From Nakamurella sp. PAMC28650 (GTDB lineage: Bacteria > Actinomycetota > Actinomycetes > Mycobacteriales > Nakamurellaceae): a DNA stretch of 64,000 nt. The notes below the pieces were generated by a model. The model searched no databases. It saw only the letters and a program-made list of their open reading frames with translations, and was not told the origin of the DNA. Below, one piece after another: positions 51,422 to 59,968 of the stretch. Positions within the stretch are counted from its first letter, which is position 1. The number at the start of each line of letters is the position of its first letter. Position numbers and translations under genes: made by a program. Location of the stretch: the NCBI RefSeq assembly GCF_014303395.1, contig NZ_CP060298.1, forward strand, positions 3,677,001 to 3,741,000. The letters run 5' to 3'.

Positions 51422-52650
51422 ATCTCCTCGAAACCCTGCGTACCGGTTGGGCTTCCATCGTTTCCCACCGTCTGCGATCCGGCCTGACCATGCTGGGCAT
51501 CCTGATCGGCATCGCCGCGGTGATCCTCACCGCGGGGCTCGGCCTGGGAAGTCAGCAGCAGGTCGGCGCGCAGATCAGCGCCCTCGGCAGCAATCTGCTG
51601 ATCGTCTCGCCGGGCAGCACCACCTCCACCGCGGGGATCCGCGGCGGCTTCGGGTCGGCGTCCACCCTGACCACCGCCGACGCCGCAGCCCTGGCCTCGA
51701 AGGTGGCGGCTCCGGACATCGGCGCCGTGGCCGGGGTCAAGACTACCTCGTTGTCCCTGACCAACGGCTCGACCAACTGGACCACTTCGGTGGTGGGGAC
51801 CAGCGAGTCCTGGCTCACGGTCCGGTCGCGCACCCTTGCCGGCGGACGGTTCATCACCGCGGCCGACAACGCCGATCAGGCCCCCGTCGCGGTCATCGGA
51901 TCCTCCACCGCCACCCAGCTGTACGGCAGCACCGATGCCGTCGGCCAGACCTTCACCGCGAACGGCATCGAGTTCACCGTCGTCGGCGTGCTGGCCACGG
52001 CCGGCTCTGACTCGACCACGAATCTGGACGACCAGGCGATCGTGCCAATCTCCACCGAGGCCAACCGGCTGGTCGGCGGGACCAGCAAGAACAGTGTGTC
52101 GACCATCTACATCCAGGCGGCCTCGGCGGGGCAGCTGTCCGCGGCCGACCAGGAGGCCACCTCGCTACTGCTGCAGCTGCACAACATCAGTGCGTCCAGC
52201 TCGGCCGACTTCACCATCAGCAGCCAGGAGGCGTTGCTGAGCACCGCCACTTCGGTGAGCAAGACCCTGACCGTCCTGCTCACCGGGATCGCGGCGCTCT
52301 CGCTCCTGGTGGGCGGTATCGGCGTCATGAACATCATGCTGGTGTCGGTGAGCGAGCGCACGCGGGAGATCGGCCTCCGCAAGGCGCTCGGCGCCCCACC
52401 CGGGGCGATCCGACGGCAGTTCCTCGTCGAGGCCACCATCCTCGGTCTGGCCGGTGGGCTGCTCGGCGCCGCGCTGGGCATCGCCGGGGCGAAAGTGCTC
52501 CCGCACTTCATCTCCACGGTGTTGGTGGTCTCCCCGTTGGCCGTCGGCGGGTCCATCGCGATCGCGGTCGCCATCGGCGTGATCTTCGGTGTCTACCCCG
52601 CGGCGCGCGCGGCCAGGCTCGCCCCGATCGATGCGCTGCGCAGCGAGTAG
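51418..52650 (+). CDS. MacB-like ABC transporter permease
   Basis: A 410-residue FtsX/MacB permease. One N-terminal span (GLTMLGILIGIAAVILTAGL) is followed by a large extracytoplasmic MacB core domain (about 45-270) and three C-terminal spans, including LLVGGIGVMNIMLVSVSERT with the coupling sequence REIGLRKALGAPPGAIRRQF. It starts at GTG 51418 within the ATPase stop. These transporters move substrate across the envelope by a mechanotransmission cycle; the cargo is unknown. Confidence 0.92.
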   Translation: MNLLETLRTGWASIVSHRLRSGLTMLGILIGIAAVILTAGLGLGSQQQVGAQISALGSNLLIVSPGSTTSTAGIRGGFGSASTLTTADAAALASKVAAPDIGAVAGVKTTSLSLTNGSTNWTTSVVGTSESWLTVRSRTLAGGRFITAADNADQAPVAVIGSSTATQLYGSTDAVGQTFTANGIEFTVVGVLATAGSDSTTNLDDQAIVPISTEANRLVGGTSKNSVSTIYIQAASAGQLSAADQEATSLLLQLHNISASSSADFTISSQEALLSTATSVSKTLTVLLTGIAALSLLVGGIGVMNIMLVSVSERTREIGLRKALGAPPGAIRRQFLVEATILGLAGGLLGAALGIAGAKVLPHFISTVLVVSPLAVGGSIAIAVAIGVIFGVYPAARAARLAPIDALRSE

Positions 52651-52770
52651 ACCGTGAACTCACGCATCGACCGAACCCCCGGTAGATCTCCCGGCCCATC
52701 CTCACCTCCCCACTCCTGCGCCACTCCCCGGCTCACCGGGCCGGCCGTCACCGAATCGAAGGACCCCGTC

Positions 52771-53805
52771 ATGACGAACACCTCCACCCGGACCAGTGCT
52801 CCCCGCCCGCCCCGCACCTGGTCCAGGTCGCTCGTGCTGGGAGCTGCCGCCCTCGCGCTGGCCGGAACCCTGGTGGCCTGCAGCAGCTCCTCCGGGGACG
52901 CAAGCCCGGCACCGTCCACCCAGGCCGCTGCCCCGAACGGAGCAGCAGGCGGGGCCACGGGCGGTGGGACCTCCGGCGGAGGCGGCGGCGCGGCCGGCGG
53001 AATCCGGCCGGCGGCCTATGGATCGATCGCCGCGCTGTCCGCGGGAACCATGCAGGTCCAGAGCACGACCGCCCAGACAACGGTCAGGTACACCTCGTCC
53101 ACGACCTTCACCGAGACCTCGAAGAAGACCCTCGGCGACGTCAAGGTGGGATCCTGCGTGACCGCTGCCGCCACCCCGGCGAGCGCCACCGCGCCGGCCG
53201 CCGGGGCGGCCCAGACGACCCCCAGCTCCCGCCCGGCCGTCACCGCGTTGACGGCAGCCACCGTGCTCATCTCGCTGCCGGTCGCGGGGGTGTGCAACGC
53301 AGGGTTCGGGGGCGGGTTCTCCGGCGGTACCGGCACCAGGCCGGGCGGACAGGCCGGAGCGAACGGCGGCAGAGCCGGGGGCGGCGGGGCGGCCAACGGA
53401 GGTGCCGTCCCCTCAGGAGCACCGGGAGTCGGCGGGGCCGGAACGGGCCGCGGCAACTTCGCGGGCATCGGTGAGCGGGCCTCCGGCAAGGTGACCTCGG
53501 TCAGCGGATCGACGATCGTGGTCCAGCAGACCAATCGGACCACGAAAGCCACCAGCGAGGTGACGGTGACGGTCGACTCCAGCACCGCCTACACCGAGAC
53601 GGCCGCGGCCAGATCCACCGCGCTGAAGATCGTTCTCTGCGCTGTCGCCGTGGGGAGCGCCGACAGCACCGGCGCGGTCGCGGCGAAGTCCATCGCCCTC
53701 AGTCCGGCCAGCGCTACCGGATGTACGAGCGGCTTCGGTGCCGGCGGCTTCGGCGGTCGTACCGGTCGGGGCTCGAACGGCGCGGCGGTGACCACCAGTG
53801 GCTGA
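52771..53805 (+). CDS. DUF5666-like lipoprotein
   Basis: A 344-residue lipoprotein. The signal peptide ends at the lipobox LVAC (Cys about 34). A Gly/Ala-rich linker is followed by two DUF5666-like beta units: SIAALSAGTMQVQSTTAQTT ending LGDVKVGSCVTAAA, and RASGKVTSVSGSTIVVQQTN ending ALKIVLCAVAVG. A Gly-rich insert separates them. GAAGGACC precedes ATG 52771. The product probably sits on the outer face near the exporter and may bind its cargo or stabilise the adaptors; that is inference from operon position. Confidence 0.75.
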   Translation: MTNTSTRTSAPRPPRTWSRSLVLGAAALALAGTLVACSSSSGDASPAPSTQAAAPNGAAGGATGGGTSGGGGGAAGGIRPAAYGSIAALSAGTMQVQSTTAQTTVRYTSSTTFTETSKKTLGDVKVGSCVTAAATPASATAPAAGAAQTTPSSRPAVTALTAATVLISLPVAGVCNAGFGGGFSGGTGTRPGGQAGANGGRAGGGGAANGGAVPSGAPGVGGAGTGRGNFAGIGERASGKVTSVSGSTIVVQQTNRTTKATSEVTVTVDSSTAYTETAAARSTALKIVLCAVAVGSADSTGAVAAKSIALSPASATGCTSGFGAGGFGGRTGRGSNGAAVTTSG

Positions 53806-56665
53806 CCTGATCAGTCCCGCGGCTCGGGTGCGGAAGCGACGGAAGCAGCGCCGTCGGACCGTCGTCGCCCTGGTGGCCATTGCTGCGGTGGCCGCCATCG
53901 GCGGCGGTATCGCCTTCGCCAACACCGGGGGCAAGGGTTCCTCGTACCGCACCGCGACGGCCGGGGCCGGATCCGTCGACCAGATCACCACCTCCGCCGG
54001 AACCGTGGCCTACGTGCAGAAGGCCACCGCGTCGTTCCCGGTGGCAGGCACCGTGTCTGCCGTCGGGGTCAAGGTCGGCCAGACGGTCACCGCCGGGCAG
54101 CAGATCGCCGCTTTGGATACCACCGACCTCGAATCCGCGGTGGCGGGCGTCAACCAGACCCTGGCCACCGACCAGCAGACGTTGGCCTCCGATCTGCAGA
54201 GCCAGGCCGTGACGACCACGACAGCAGCGACCACCACACCAGCGACCACCACAGCCGCGCCGACCAGCAGCGCGGTGGCGTCCGGCGGTTCCGGTTCGTC
54301 GGGTTCGGGCGGCTCTGGCTCGGGCGGCTCTGGCTCGGGCAGTTCCGGTTCCGGCAGCTCGGGTGCGCCGACGGGTTCCGGAGCTGCGGCCGTGACGGGC
54401 TCCCGCACTGCGTCCGGTGCTCCTACCACCGCGGCTTCTGCCACTCCGACGGCCTCGAGCAGGACGGGCACGACAGGCACGGGGGGGACCGGCGCCGGCG
54501 GTTCCGGTCTGGCCGCCGAGCAGAACAAAGTGGTGAGCCTGCAGTCCTGCGTCGATTCACTGCTCGACGGCTCGCCGATTGGGTCCCCTGGACGTGGCAC
54601 AACCCCTTCGAAGGGACCCAAATCGGCGCAGGTCGACAGCGCGGCCTGCGAACCCTACTGGGCCGGCCAGACCGGTAACCGGGACAAGAGCTCGGAAAGG
54701 GCGCTGATCGCCGCGGAAACGGCCACAGGGCAGGCGAATCCGTCGGCCTGCACCCAGCTGAGCACGATGACGTTGCCGACGGTCACCACCACGGTGGCGG
54801 CTGCGACGACGGTGACCGTGGCGGGCACGACGGTGACCGAGACAGCCACGGTCGGCGGTTCGACGACCGACACCACCCCGTCGAGCGGTACCACATCGAC
54901 CAGCACCACGTCGAGCAGCACCACGTCGAGCAGCACCACGTCGAGCAGCACCACGTCGAGCAGCACCACGTCGAGCAGCACCCCGGCGACCAGTACCACG
55001 TCGAGCAGCACCCCGTCGAGCAGCACCCCGTCGAGCAGCACCCCGTCGAGCAGCACCCCGGGCGCCTCGACCACGGTGAGCGGACCCCCGGTCAGGGCGA
55101 GCAATGGAACGGGGGCGGTCTATGTGGTGATCACACCGTCGGTCCGGGCGGCGCTGGACGACGTGGTGTCCGGACATGGAAACGCCATCGTGGCCGCGAA
55201 CGCCGCGTCGGTGGCGATCGCCGAGGCCACCGCCGACTACCGGACGAGACCCGGTGGTCCGCCCTCTTCTGGTTCAGCAACGTCATCTGGTTCAGCACCG
55301 TCGTCGGCACCGTCGTCGGCGCCCTCGTCAACGCGCTCTTCCTCGTCGGGCCAGGGCACGGCGCCCAGTGATCTCCTGAGTCGGTGCGACGCTCTGATCA
55401 GCGCCGTACTGACGAGCCAAACCCAGGTCCAGGCAGCACAACTGGCCCTGCAGAGTGCTCAGAGTGCCCTGCAGAAGACCTTGAGCGCGCAGGCCGGCAG
55501 CATTTCCGGATCCGGTGGTTCGGGTACCACCGGCGGTCGCACCGGCACCGGGGTCAGAACCGGCAACGCGGGTAGCACCGGCACCAGTGGCAACACCGGT
55601 ACGCGCACGACGACCGGCAGCAAGGGCAGCGCCGGCACCGGGGCCACGACCGGCGGAACCGCCAGGTCGGCTACCTCGGGCAGCGGCAGCAAGACCGGAA
55701 CGGGAAGCTCCGGCACCCAGTCCACCGCCGCATCCACCGGATCCTCGGGCACCCCCCGATCGGCCGGCACCGGCAGCACCGGCAGCACCGGCAGCACCGG
55801 CAGCACCGGCACCGGCACCGGCACCGGGTCCGGCAACACCAGTGCGAACGGCGGTACCGGCGCGAGCGGGGGCGGTCCCGGCGGTAGCAACGTCACCCCG
55901 AGAATCGCCACGGCCGCCGACATCGCAGCGGACCAGGCCCAGATCGATCTGGATCAGGCCAACATCGCGGTGGCCAGGCAGAGTCTGACGGGAGCCGTCC
56001 TGACCAGCCCGATCACCGGAGTCGTCGCCGCCGTCGCCATCAGCCGGGGCGATGCGGTGAAAGCCGATTCGACGAGCAGCATCATCACCATCCTCGGGCC
56101 GGGCCAGTACGAGGTCACCACCACGGTCGGCCTCTCGCTGATCGACCAGCTGAAGGTCGGAGACAAGGCGGTCGTGATGGTCAACGGCATCACCACCCCG
56201 CTGACCGGCACGGTCACGATGATCGGTGTGCTGAGCAGTTCCGCCAGTGCGGGCAGCACCACCTACCCGGTCACGGTCCTGCTGGACAAGAACCCCCAGA
56301 CGCTCTACCAGGGGTCCGGGGCCTCGGTGGCCATCACCCTGAGCAAGGTCAGCAACGTGCTGACGGTGCCGACCTCAGCGGTGCATACGAGCGGCGCCCA
56401 ACACACGGTGACGGTGCTGGACGCCGGGCAGACCAGGACCGTCGTCGTCCAGGAGGGGGCGGTGGGCACCGATCTGACCCAGATCACCTCTGGTCTGACC
56501 GCCGGTCAGGTCGTCGTGATCGCCGATCTCGACCAGGCCATCGCAACGACCACCAGCGCCACCAGCCGGGCCGGACTGGCCGGGCTCGGCGGCAACGCCA
56601 ACACCGGCGCCGGCGGCTTCGGCGGAGCAGGGGGCGGTGGTGGAGCCCGGCGCGCCGGCGGCTGA
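53798..56665 (+). CDS. Giant membrane-fusion adaptor with Ser/Thr/Gly repeat inserts
   Basis: A 955-residue adaptor, about twice the normal length. A basic N-terminus and one span (VVALVAIAAVAAIGGGIAFA) lead to the first lipoyl half (ASFPVAGTVSAVGVKVGQTV, about 76-95). The hairpin region (about 130-700) is replaced by low-complexity Ser/Thr/Gly blocks, including 15-bp DNA repeats encoding TSSST/PSSST (about 366-422) and GSTGSTG repeats. The second lipoyl half and barrel resume at about 720 (VLTSPITGVVAAVAISRGDA, VLTVPTSAVHTSGAQHTVTV). The inserts hold the only four cysteines (251, 284, 318, 530). The GTG start overlaps the lipoprotein stop by eight bases. Confidence 0.85.
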   Translation: MADLISPAARVRKRRKQRRRTVVALVAIAAVAAIGGGIAFANTGGKGSSYRTATAGAGSVDQITTSAGTVAYVQKATASFPVAGTVSAVGVKVGQTVTAGQQIAALDTTDLESAVAGVNQTLATDQQTLASDLQSQAVTTTTAATTTPATTTAAPTSSAVASGGSGSSGSGGSGSGGSGSGSSGSGSSGAPTGSGAAAVTGSRTASGAPTTAASATPTASSRTGTTGTGGTGAGGSGLAAEQNKVVSLQSCVDSLLDGSPIGSPGRGTTPSKGPKSAQVDSAACEPYWAGQTGNRDKSSERALIAAETATGQANPSACTQLSTMTLPTVTTTVAAATTVTVAGTTVTETATVGGSTTDTTPSSGTTSTSTTSSSTTSSSTTSSSTTSSSTTSSSTPATSTTSSSTPSSSTPSSSTPSSSTPGASTTVSGPPVRASNGTGAVYVVITPSVRAALDDVVSGHGNAIVAANAASVAIAEATADYRTRPGGPPSSGSATSSGSAPSSAPSSAPSSTRSSSSGQGTAPSDLLSRCDALISAVLTSQTQVQAAQLALQSAQSALQKTLSAQAGSISGSGGSGTTGGRTGTGVRTGNAGSTGTSGNTGTRTTTGSKGSAGTGATTGGTARSATSGSGSKTGTGSSGTQSTAASTGSSGTPRSAGTGSTGSTGSTGSTGTGTGTGSGNTSANGGTGASGGGPGGSNVTPRIATAADIAADQAQIDLDQANIAVARQSLTGAVLTSPITGVVAAVAISRGDAVKADSTSSIITILGPGQYEVTTTVGLSLIDQLKVGDKAVVMVNGITTPLTGTVTMIGVLSSSASAGSTTYPVTVLLDKNPQTLYQGSGASVAITLSKVSNVLTVPTSAVHTSGAQHTVTVLDAGQTRTVVVQEGAVGTDLTQITSGLTAGQVVVIADLDQAIATTTSATSRAGLAGLGGNANTGAGGFGGAGGGGGARRAGG
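54893..55065 (+). repeat. 15-bp minisatellite, about 11 copies
   Basis: ACCACGTCGAGCAGC and its variant ACCCCGTCGAGCAGC are repeated head to tail, with one diverged unit (CCGGCGACCAGTACC region) in the middle. The reading frame is kept, giving TTSSS/TPSSS. Confidence 0.93.
55778..55828 (+). repeat. 9-bp and 6-bp tandem repeats in the adaptor
   Basis: GGCAGCACC is repeated about four times and then passes into GGCACC repeats, encoding GSTGST and GTGTGT. Confidence 0.88.
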
Positions 56666-57355
56666 TCAGTCGGACAGGGCCCTGGAGGCCAGCAGGGCCG
56701 AGTGGATCTCGCCCAGGCGGGCGACGTCGACCCCGACCAGCGTGTCTGCGAACAGCAGACCGGGAGCGGCGGGCACCGGCATCTCCGACGCGACGACGAG
56801 AACGCCGATGCCCGCGGTGGCGGCCGAGCGCGAGCCGGTCGGGGAATCCTCGACGACCAGACAGGAGTCGGCGGAAAGGCCCAACAGGTCGAGGGCCTGC
56901 AGGTACGGCGCCGGATCCGGCTTGTTGGCGGACACCTCGTCGCCGCACACGACGACGTCGAAGGTGTTGTGCCCCAGCGTGTCCAGCGCGATCTCGACCA
57001 GATCCCGGTAGGTGGCGGTAACGAGCGCGGTGCGGAGACCGGCCGCCCGGACGGACTCCAGCAGCTCGCGTGCGCCGTCCTTGAAAGGCAGCCCGTGGCG
57101 GAAGATCTCCACCGTGCGGTCGGTGAGCATCTTCGCCGTCGTGGCCGGAGCGACGTCGACGCCGAGCTCGCGATGCAGCAGATCGATGGTGGCCCACATG
57201 TCCTGGCCGACCATCTTCTCCCTGGTCGGCAGGCTCAGCCGCCCGCCGTACTCGTCGGCGACCTGGTCGAGCGCGATGGTCCAGAGTCGTTCGGAATCGG
57301 TCAGCGTGCCGTCCATGTCGAACAGCACCGCCTGCATCCGGGCGGTGGTCGTCAC
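56666..57355 (-). CDS. HAD-superfamily phosphatase (beta-phosphoglucomutase-like)
   Basis: A 229-residue HAD hydrolase. The nucleophile motif is AVLFDMDGTLTDSERLW, motif II TALVTATYRD, the Lys region is EVSANKPDPAPYLQALDLLG and motif IV CLVVEDSPTGSRSAATAG. A helical cap domain lies between the first two. Substrates of this subgroup are small sugar phosphates or nucleotides, and none can be assigned. The GTG at 57355 after GAGGAT is preferred over the longer frame to 57505. It converges on the export operon with no gap. Confidence 0.87.
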   Translation of the reverse strand: MTTTARMQAVLFDMDGTLTDSERLWTIALDQVADEYGGRLSLPTREKMVGQDMWATIDLLHRELGVDVAPATTAKMLTDRTVEIFRHGLPFKDGARELLESVRAAGLRTALVTATYRDLVEIALDTLGHNTFDVVVCGDEVSANKPDPAPYLQALDLLGLSADSCLVVEDSPTGSRSAATAGIGVLVVASEMPVPAAPGLLFADTLVGVDVARLGEIHSALLASRALSD

Positions 57356-57541
57356 GGACAGATCCTCGATCTCGACGTCGACGGAACGGGATTCGATGGG
57401 AACTCCTCGGTTGATCCGGTGCGGTGCGGGGGTCGGCGACCTCTCCAGCGTAACGGGGCCCATGGCGACCCGGAGCGGGTGCGAGAGGTGCCCCGCGCCG
57501 CCCACCCCGGCACCGGATCCGCTCGACGTAGGGTGAGCGGC

Positions 57542-58417
57542 GTGAGTGAAGCTTCAGATGATGCCCGAACCGGGGCGCTGCGAACCCCGGTGATGATCGC
57601 CGCCTTCGAGGGATGGAACGACGCGGGGGACGCTGCGACGTCCGCAGTCGAGCAACTCGGTCTGGCCTGGGATGCCTCTCCCCTGGCGGAACTGGACCCG
57701 GAGGGTTTCTACGACTTCCAGGTCAGTCGTCCGACCGTGCGGCTGATCGAGGGAGTCACCAGGACGATCGACTGGCCGACGACGAGTTTGTCCGTATGTC
57801 GCCTCCCCGCCTCCCCGCACGACGTCATCCTGGTGCACGGGATCGAGCCGAACTTCCGGTGGAAGGCTTTCTGCCAGGAGCTTCTCGACATCGCGTTGGC
57901 CTACGAGGTGAGCACCGTCATCACCCTCGGGGCGCTGCTGGCCGACGTTCCCCACACCCGGCCGGTCCAGGTGACCGGGTCGGCCCACGACGAGCCGACG
58001 GCCGAGCGCCTCGGCCTCACCAACTCCCGGTACGAGGGGCCGACGGGCATCTCCGGGGTCTTCCAGAACGCCTGCGTCCAGGTGGGGATCCCTTCCCTGT
58101 CGTTCTGGGCGTCGGTCCCCCACTACGTCTCGCAGGCACCGTCCCCCAAGGCCACCCTGGCGCTGCTGCACCGGGTGGAGGAGATCCTCGACATCGAGGT
58201 GCCCCTCGGTGGTCTGCCCGAGCAGGCGGACGAATGGGAGATCGAGGTCACCCAGATCGCCGCCGAGGACGAGGAGATCTCCGAGTACATCAAGGCCCTG
58301 GAGGAGCGCGACGAGGAGGACGAGCCGCTCAAGCCCGCCTCCGGCGAGTCCATCGCGGCCGAGTTCGAGCGCTACCTGCGGCGGCGTGGGCCCAAGCCCG
58401 GCGACTCTCGGCGCTAG
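57542..58417 (+). CDS. PAC2-family protein
   Basis: A 291-residue protein of the proteasome-assembly-chaperone-2 (PAC2) family, widespread in Actinomycetota. PVMIAAFEGWNDAGDAATSA opens the domain; HDVILVHGIEPNFRWKAFCQ and ITLGALLADVPHTRPVQVTG are core motifs. The C-terminal 50 residues are acidic and helical (EDEEISEYIKALEERDEEDE). Its biochemical role is not established. The start is GTG 57542. Its position next to the mshC region is common in this phylum. Confidence 0.88.
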   Translation: MSEASDDARTGALRTPVMIAAFEGWNDAGDAATSAVEQLGLAWDASPLAELDPEGFYDFQVSRPTVRLIEGVTRTIDWPTTSLSVCRLPASPHDVILVHGIEPNFRWKAFCQELLDIALAYEVSTVITLGALLADVPHTRPVQVTGSAHDEPTAERLGLTNSRYEGPTGISGVFQNACVQVGIPSLSFWASVPHYVSQAPSPKATLALLHRVEEILDIEVPLGGLPEQADEWEIEVTQIAAEDEEISEYIKALEERDEEDEPLKPASGESIAAEFERYLRRRGPKPGDSRR

Positions 58418-58419
58418 TT

Positions 58420-58442
58420 CCGGAACCGGAAGGCGGTTCCGG
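58420..58442 (+). terminator. Short stem-loop after the PAC2 gene
   Basis: CCGGAACC (58420-58427) pairs with GGTTCCGG (58435-58442) around a seven-base loop, starting two bases after the stop codon. No T-run follows. Confidence 0.5.
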
Positions 58443-58521
58443 GCGTTCCGTAGAGGCAGGCCGGACGCAGCCGACCGGCGGCCACCCGGAGCATCGGTGC
58501 CACCCACAGAGAGGCTCTGCC

Positions 58522-59103
58522 ATGTCGAGTTCCTTCGGCACCAACCCGCTGGCGTCCAACCCGTTGGGCGGCGCGCGGCGGTTGAACCGCGCCTACAGCA
58601 GCGGCCACCTGCTGGTGCTGGGCGGGATCGACGTCGTGGCCGGTCTCATCGCGCTGGCCTGGCCGGGTGTCACCGTCCTGGTCCTGGCCCTGATCTTCGG
58701 CCTGATGCTCCTGATGGCCGGTCTGGTGGCCATCGGTATCGGCTCGGTCGTGCGTCGTGCCGGGGGTAGCCCGGCGGCCACCTGGGTGGTCGGCGGGGTC
58801 GCCGTCCTGGCCGGGCTGATCTGCATCTTCCATCCCGGAGCGGGAGTCTGGGCGATCGTGCTCGGTTGCTCGTTGTGGTTCCTGCTGACCGGTGTGGGCG
58901 ACCTGCTGGTCGCGGCGGCCTCGCCGGCCCATCGGGTGTGGTTCGGCATCCTCGGCGTCGTGTCGATCGTTGCGGCGGTGGTGCTGCTGGTGCACCCTGG
59001 GGTGGCCATCGTCACCGTCGCGCTGGTGGCCGGTATCGCGTTCCTGGTCCGCGGTGCCGGTGAGCTAGCGCTCGGCTGGCGGCTGCGCAGTATCACCAGA
59101 TGA
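58522..59103 (+). CDS. HdeD/DUF308-family membrane protein
   Basis: A 193-residue protein with about six spans in three similar pairs (LLVLGGIDVVAGLIALAWPG, WVVGGVAVLAGLICIFHPGA, VWFGILGVVSIVAAVVLLVH). Each pair ends with a W/F-x-H/P-G motif typical of the DUF308 repeat. E. coli HdeD is an acid-stress protein; here the role is unknown. The ATG at 58522 follows GAGAGGCTC. Confidence 0.8.
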   Translation: MSSSFGTNPLASNPLGGARRLNRAYSSGHLLVLGGIDVVAGLIALAWPGVTVLVLALIFGLMLLMAGLVAIGIGSVVRRAGGSPAATWVVGGVAVLAGLICIFHPGAGVWAIVLGCSLWFLLTGVGDLLVAAASPAHRVWFGILGVVSIVAAVVLLVHPGVAIVTVALVAGIAFLVRGAGELALGWRLRSITR

Positions 59104-59246
59104 TCATCGCCCGTTCGGGTGGTTCGCCCCCCATCAGGTGGGCGGCTCGCCTCGTCTGCTCACCAGGAGTGGACAACTCGGTCACGGTCTGATGACTTTG
59201 AGTGGCGCGTTGGACACAGCGCGCGAATTTGAGACAGGATGGGTCT

Positions 59247-59870
59247 ATGATTTCGCCACAATCCGCACAGACGGGTGCTGCGCTGCGGGTTGTCGGTCCC
59301 TCCTTCGTGGAAGGTTCGGCCGAGGAGATGACGCCTGAATCGTTGCTCCAACGGGTCAGTGGCGGAGATCAGCCCGCCTTCGCCGCCCTGTACGAGCGCT
59401 TCTCCCCCCGGGTCTTCGGATTGGCGAACCGGATCCTGCGCGATCCCAGCCAGGCCGAGGAGGTCGCCCAGGAGATCTTCCTGGAGATCTGGCAGCGTGC
59501 TTCACGATTCGACCGCACGCGCGGTACCGCCACCTCGTGGATCATGACGATCACCCACGGGCGCTCGGTCGATCGGGTCCGGCATTCGCAGGCGTCGCGG
59601 GCCCGCGACCTGAAGTCGACGGTCGAGAACTTCGACCGCGAGGTCGATACGGTGGCCGAGTCGGTGGTCCAGCACTCCGATGCGTCCGAGGTACGTGGAT
59701 GCCTGGAGACCCTGACCCCCCTGCAACGGGAGTCGATCACCCTGGCCTACTTCGGCGGGCACACCCAGCGGGAGGTCGGCGAGATGCTCGGCACCGCCCT
59801 CCCGACCATCAAGACGCGGATGCGTGACGGCCTGATCCGGCTGCGGGACTGCATGGGCGTCCCGGCCTGA
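59247..59870 (+). CDS. sigK: ECF RNA polymerase sigma factor, SigK-like
   Basis: A 207-residue ECF sigma factor. Region 2 contains FAALYERFSPRVFGLANRIL, SQAEEVAQEIFLEIWQRASR and TATSWIMTITHGRSVDRVR; region 4 contains LTPLQRESITLAYFGGHTQR and MLGTALPTIKTRMRDGLIRL. This is closest to mycobacterial SigK. In mycobacteria it is held by the membrane anti-sigma RskA encoded next to it; no anti-sigma gene follows here. ATG 59247 is preceded by AGGATGGG. Confidence 0.85.
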   Translation: MISPQSAQTGAALRVVGPSFVEGSAEEMTPESLLQRVSGGDQPAFAALYERFSPRVFGLANRILRDPSQAEEVAQEIFLEIWQRASRFDRTRGTATSWIMTITHGRSVDRVRHSQASRARDLKSTVENFDREVDTVAESVVQHSDASEVRGCLETLTPLQRESITLAYFGGHTQREVGEMLGTALPTIKTRMRDGLIRLRDCMGVPA

Positions 59871-59899
59871 CGATCGTCCGGGTTCGCTCGCGCGGTGCG

Positions 59900-59968
59900 C
59901 CTCAGTGCAGGTCGATGCCCAGCCTCAGTGCAGGTCGATGCCCAGCGTCAGTGCAGATTGACGCCCAG
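59900..59968 (-). repeat. 23-bp repeat, three copies, at the 3' end of mshC
   Basis: Two identical 23-bp units (59900-59922 and 59923-59945) and a third with a few differences (59946-59968) lie head to tail. The third unit holds the actual mshC end (GVNLH then TGA); the other two would read GIDLH followed by TGA but lie after the stop. Confidence 0.9.

Noticed and set aside
54893..55065. CRISPR-like array
   Set aside because: The units are contiguous 15-mers with no spacers, and they encode in-frame Ser/Thr repeats.
54557..55177. Antisense frame rich in RRGAARRGAARRG repeats
   Set aside because: It is the reverse reading of the 15-bp minisatellite in the adaptor gene.
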